From NCBI GenBank assembly GCA_011319805.1, contig SJRY01000253.1, positions 458,749 to 522,748 on the forward strand: a DNA stretch of 64,000 nucleotides, given 5' to 3'. Position numbers and translations under genes: made by a program. The notes beneath the pieces were generated by a model. That model was not told the DNA's origin, made no database searches, and saw nothing but the letters and a program-made list of their open reading frames with translations. Source of the DNA: Macrocybe gigantea. Taxonomy: Eukaryota > Basidiomycota > Agaricomycetes > Agaricales > Callistosporiaceae. Every line of letters starts with the position of its first letter. Position 1 is the stretch's first letter. This document shows, in pieces, positions 60,249 to 64,000 of this stretch.

Positions 60249-61207
60249 ATGTCCACCTTGTCCTCGATACTCTCGCCTTTGAAGGGCTTTCATCCGACGC
60301 TCCGAACGACCATATACCTCGACAATTCTTCAAACTCAGAGCGTTGCACACTCCACCTTGCTTATATGCTTCCGCCGCTCGTGTTCGTTGACCCATATGA
60401 GCTCACACTGTGGAGTAAATTATACATTACCAGGCACCGCGTTCTCGGCGGCCCACACGCTGAGAGCCTTGAGCTCCCGATCATCGCACTTCCACCGAAT
60501 GCGGCATCCATTCTCATCCTCGACGCGAATCTTACCAATGCATCGAGGCTAGACGGAGAGGCGGAGTTTGAGCTGGTCGTGGACGTGCCGCTGCACCTGC
60601 GGTATGGCAATCCTGCATCGCGCTCGCACCTACGGCGGACGACGGCTGCGAAGAACTGTCATATCACGAGTTTTTCTTGGCCAAAGGGATTCTGGAAGTG
60701 CCCTCGTTCCAGCACGGGCACTGGCACAGGTAAGAAACAACACATCCGACTTTAGAATTTTTCCTTCCTTACGGTTTGCTTTCAGCGCAAAGAGCCTCAA
60801 TGCAAGCCGACTGGGAGTCTGTCAATCGAGGCTTCCCAATAGAACTTTCTTCTTTGCTGTTTTCCACTGACTCACTAACCTCTGCATCTGCGTCTCCATC
60901 ACCACCATACGCATCACCATCGTTACCAGCAACCTCACCCCACACCAGTGTCGACTCAAACCAACCCGGCTTTGTTCTCATCCCAATCCCCCATCGGCCT
61001 CACGCGAGAACGATCTCAATCCCATTCCACATGCACTCCGCTCGCACGCACTAAGCGTCTACGTTCCGGTCGGCGATCTAGCAGACCTGCGATATGTCGA
61101 AGGCGGCTTGGCGGCTTGCATCCTCCTTGCCTTCGTATGGCTCCTCTGTGCATCGGCCGCAACGACGCGCAGACTCGAATGCCATGAGGATATCAAGACG
61201 GATTGAT
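60249..61207 (+). CDS. PBN1: GPI mannosyltransferase I subunit, PIG-X/Pbn1
   Basis: ER membrane partner that stabilises PIG-M, which adds the first mannose to GPI anchors. Exon 1 (60249-60729): MSTLSSILSPLKGFHPTLRT, then CTLHLAYMLPPLVFVDPYEL, LELPIIALPP and ELVVDVPLHLRYGNPASRSH, the typical PIG-X luminal pattern. Exon 2 (from 60786) continues through a Ser/Pro-rich part and, after a one-base break near 61050, ALSVYVPVGDLADLRYVEGG and one transmembrane helix (LAACILLAFVWLLCASAA) with a short cytosolic tail ending HEDIKTD. The ATG 60249 is in frame with the conserved segment; an ATG at 60241 is not. Last housekeeping gene before the telomere. Confidence 0.8.
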
Positions 61208-61919
61208 TGAACAGAATCATTTTCTGTCGTATCGTGGATATCTCATCTCTGAATGTGTTACACACTTTCAGTGATGCGCGACACTTTTCTTAGTCCAGCG
61301 TATTCCGTAACCCCTACTAATTTCACTGCTGGACTCTGCCTCAATCATTCCCCTAACCGACTTTATTCGGCTTCTGTGCCGTTTCTTTTCTCGTTCTCTC
61401 TTGTCCGTTCAATGGCTGGCATGGCAAATGGCAGCGGTGGCTCTTTACTAGGTGAGTAACACGGCACTGTGTTGTTTTATCTGCAAACTGGCCTACGGCC
61501 CGCCTCCCAGCACTGCCAGCGGCACGCCGCCTGCCGCCTGCGACTTCCTTCGTCGCCAGACGCCCATCTCCCATCGCCGCACGCTGTTCCCATGCCCTCC
61601 TGCCTTCGACGCCGCTGCCAGTCGCTGTGACCTCTCTCGTCGCCAGCTGCTCCCATGCAACCTGCTTCATCCCCTCCTCGTCTAGGCTAGTCGAACGCTC
61701 CCTCCCTGCCTTTGGCCACTAGCCGCTTCGTTATGACACCTCCCCTTGCTTCGGCCAACTACCGCCTAGATCGTCGACTTCGACGAGTTGACTGCCAGCT
61801 CATCCCACATTGCCGTCAGCATCACCGACCGATCCTTTCCTGCTCTCTGCCCCTGACCTGTATCACAGAGGTTCGGCAGTGTTGTGCCAGGCCATCATTT
61901 CACACTTAGGGTTATTAAG
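61208..61919. other. Transition to subtelomere, no gene supported
   Basis: CT-rich, with short frames only. A single TTAGGG-like motif occurs near 61907-61912, just before the repeats begin. Confidence 0.4.
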
Positions 61920-62075
61920 ACTTGCTAGGGTGGACTAGGGTGGAAAATTCTGGCCGCTAGGGTGAGCTAGGATGGGCATTTTGGATGGCTAGGATGAGCT
62001 AGGATGGCTTTTTGCACTGCTAGGATGAGCTAGGATGAGTGGTTCCTGTAGCTAGGATGAGCTAGAACATGTACT
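61920..62075 (+). repeat. GCTAGGATGA minisatellite
   Basis: Degenerate tandem array of GCTAGG(A/G)TG(A/G)-type decamers, often as pairs (GCTAGGATGAGCTAGGATG), separated by 15-20 nt of less conserved sequence. The first copies read GCTAGGGTGGA and later ones GCTAGGATGA. Confidence 0.7.
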
Positions 62076-62149
62076 TTTTACTGCTAAACAGCTTTTCTGG
62101 CAGTACGTCTGCTTCATGATGTTCTGTTACTCTGCATTACCTTGGCTTC

Positions 62150-63000
62150 CCTGCCATTACTTTGACTTACATTTGCTCACACATTTTGGTGGCCGTCTTA
62201 GACGCCTGTGATTTGACTTGATGACTTGCATAGCATGCTTGAATCTGTGGCCTCATAGACGCCTTTGATTTCTGATACCATGGCACTCATGTGATTCATG
62301 GCGTCTAAGAGGCTCTTAATGTTGAGTAATGCTCTAGTCAATTTCTAGCAGTACGTCTATTCTATGACCATCTCTTACTTTGCCTTATCTTGGCTTATCT
62401 TATATTACCTTGCTTGCATCAATAGCCTCACAGACGCCATTGATTTCTGGTGCTATAGCAGTCATGTGATCCATGGCGTCTACGAGGCCTTGGATTTCTG
62501 ATGCTTTATAGCCTTGCAGTCAATGTAGATCATGTGACTGGCATGATACCAGAAATCAATAGCGTCTATGAGGCCATGGATTTCTGGAATCATTTTGGTC
62601 ATGTGCTCCGTGGCCTCGCAGACGCCTTTGATTTCTGGTGCTGGCCTCGTAAACCCTATTGATATTAGCCAGTTGCTGAATTTGACTATAGAGGTCTTGA
62701 GTTCGAATCCTGGTAGCTGCATGCGTGCACATATACCGTCATAGACGCCATTGCTTGGTGGTAGCCATGTCAGTCACGTGCTAGTAGCCTCACGGATGCA
62801 GTCACATCCAAATGGCGTCTACGAGGCTGTTGATTTTTGGCACCATGTAGTCATATATAAATAGCCTCATAGACGCCATTGATATCGAGTAATGCATGAA
62901 CTATAGCAGTCACTGAGTTTGAGTATAGAACTGATAGCAGCATTCATAGATCCATGGCCTCATAGACGCCATTGATATTCTGTGCATATATTTTGTATCA
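62150..63000. repeat. Subtelomeric repeats with GGCGTCTATGAGGC core, both orientations
   Basis: At least a dozen copies of a 14-25 nt core, CCTCATAGACGCCATTGAT or its reverse complement, occur between about 62190 and 62975, commonly followed by TTTCTG and near CATGTGA motifs. Because neighbouring copies lie in opposite orientation, the transcript could fold into long hairpins. Confidence 0.75.
62662..62722 (+). pseudogene. tRNA-derived relic (SINE-like)
   Basis: ATTAGCCAGTTGCTGAA resembles a D-arm (A box) and GAGTTCGAATCCTGG is a good B box, followed by TAGCTGCA as a 3' acceptor half. The matching 5' acceptor and anticodon stems are degenerate. A shortened copy lies at about 62908-62945. Confidence 0.4.
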
Positions 63001-63402
63001 CGTGAATTGGATGAAAATGTCCAGTACATGTGATCTGTTACATAATCATACATTAAAGATAGCACCAAGACGAAATGAGCGTCAATGACGGCCAGTAGAC
63101 ATCAAGTCATACTAACAGACAGTCCGACCACATGTCAGGACTATCAACGATGAGCTCTAGCAACTTCAAGTCAGCTTGAGCTTGTTCTAAACCTCAAGAA
63201 GCCATCAGCCGTAACCAGTGACAAGGCAGCAGCAAAGGGTTAGTGCACGACAGACCAAAAAAACAATATTTACTCACCTGCAAATCAACCCCGCTGCTAT
63301 TTGCCATGCCAATTATCAAATGTGGAAGACGAGTGAAGACGAGAGAAGGAATGAAAAGGTACGCATGAATGAAAAAATAAATAGAAAGGAAAATCCTCAC
63401 AA

Positions 63403-63497
63403 CCGACGATGTAGGCATCGTGCTCTAGGGTTGTTTGGTAGGAGTGAGAACCTAATGACCGATGATGTAGGCATCATGCTCTGGGGTCATTTGGCAG
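63403..63497 (+). repeat. Imperfect direct repeat, 56-nt period
   Basis: Two copies of CGA(C/T)GATGTAGGCATC followed by (G/A)TGCTCT(A/G)GGG(T)-type sequence, at 63403-63441 and 63459-63497. Confidence 0.6.
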
Positions 63498-63918
63498 AAC
63501 AAGATAAAAGGAAACAAAAATGAGCGGCAATGAAGCTACCGCAGAAGAACACGACATGGATGAGCCGGGGTAGCTGCTGAACAGGAATTCGAGCGTGTTC
63601 TGCTGAGAGTACGACGTGGCAGACAAGGCCGGGGTGGAGTAGCCATCGTTGTATGACAAGTACAGCGTGGTGGAGGAAGGCAGCTCAGAGGCCAAGTCTG
63701 TGCTCATGCAGCGACACTTGTTCATCCGCGGGCTCGTGCCACCATCAATGTCTGAGTGTTCGATGGATGTAAAGGGCAACACATCTGGGGCATAGTGTAC
63801 AGCTGAGTGAGATAGTCCGGGCGATATGGGCCGGGAAAGCTGGATTGGAATGATGACTGGAAGAGCTGCACCTGATTGAGCGAGGAGCTCAAACTGTGAG
63901 GGAGCACATCCTCCTCTC
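63498..63918. other. Distal subtelomere
   Basis: Minus-strand frames (63474-63782, 63722-63907) are Ser/Pro-rich; one ends in a hydrophobic stretch (AVASLPLIFVSFYLVLP). Neither has a domain, and they lie within 450 bases of the telomere. Not called as genes. Confidence 0.35.
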
Positions 63919-64000
63919 TTAGGGTTAGGTTAGGTTAGGTTAGGTTAGGTTAGGGTTAGGTTAGGTTAGGTTAGGTTAGGTTAGGTTAGGTTAGGTTAGG
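63919..64000 (+). repeat. Telomere, mixed TTAGG/TTAGGG
   Basis: Sixteen uninterrupted units: TTAGGG, five TTAGG, TTAGGG, then nine TTAGG to the last base. The G-rich strand runs 5' to 3' towards the end, the correct polarity for a right telomere. Confidence 0.9.

Noticed and set aside
1..61207. Biosynthetic gene cluster, prophage or toxin-antitoxin system
   Set aside because: No core biosynthetic enzymes, phage genes or paired small ORFs; genes are unrelated housekeeping functions.
62150..63000. CRISPR-like regularly spaced repeats
   Set aside because: Spacing and orientation vary, the genome is eukaryotic, and the copies are degenerate subtelomeric repeats.
63474..63907. Two minus-strand frames next to the telomere
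   Set aside because: No recognisable domain such as a telomere-linked helicase; low-complexity Ser/Pro sequence.

Overview
The window is the right-hand end of a chromosome from a filamentous basidiomycete, most likely an Agaricomycete. Evidence: dense protein-coding genes on both strands; many 50-60 nt introns with GT..AG (often gtgag/gtaag) borders; LRR-type F-box proteins, a DUF6697 coiled-coil protein and a two-finger GATA factor of mushroom-fungus style; a nuclear tRNA-Val(AAC); and a G-rich TTAGG/TTAGGG tract running to the last base.

Layout. 1-7.5 kb (very GC-rich): a partial dual-specificity phosphatase with a degenerate second domain, an F-box protein, a Cys-rich low-complexity protein resembling a LAMTOR1-type lipid-anchored adaptor, and an HTH-like protein. 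8.7-15.2 kb: tRNA-Val, mitochondrial methionyl-tRNA synthetase, auxilin (UBA-TPR-J, divergent from the synthetase) and a small zinc-ribbon protein. 15.4-29.5 kb: an uncertain gene, a SWIM-finger ATP-dependent DNA ligase, two related F-box genes in opposite orientation around the DENR/Tma22 gene, and the DUF6697 gene. 29.8-36 kb: a single-pass membrane protein, a FlaR-like P-loop kinase and lunapark. 38.7-51.3 kb: GATA factor, ARB1-type ABC-F ATPase, protein phosphatase 4 catalytic subunit and an Nrg-like C2H2 factor. 54.4-61.2 kb: a small mitochondrial-type protein, a four-helix membrane protein, a PD-(D/E)XK-like orphan, a damaged zinc-finger protein and PIG-X/Pbn1. 61.9-64 kb: subtelomeric repeats and the telomere.

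Most genes are unrelated housekeeping functions (translation, clathrin uncoating, ER shaping, GPI-anchor synthesis, DNA repair, phosphatase signalling, transcription). I see no biosynthetic cluster, CRISPR array or prophage. The window does not show a clearly new multi-gene system; its most unusual features are the telomere/subtelomere, the microexon-encoded SWIM finger of the ligase, and a nuclease-like orphan.

Quality warning. At least a dozen conserved genes, including ones expected to be essential, are broken by one-base (usually one-base-missing) indels, often in homopolymers. This looks like residual assembly error rather than mass pseudogenisation. Gene spans below are therefore given as whole loci, with frame breaks noted, and the same error class must be considered when reading the unusual telomere unit.
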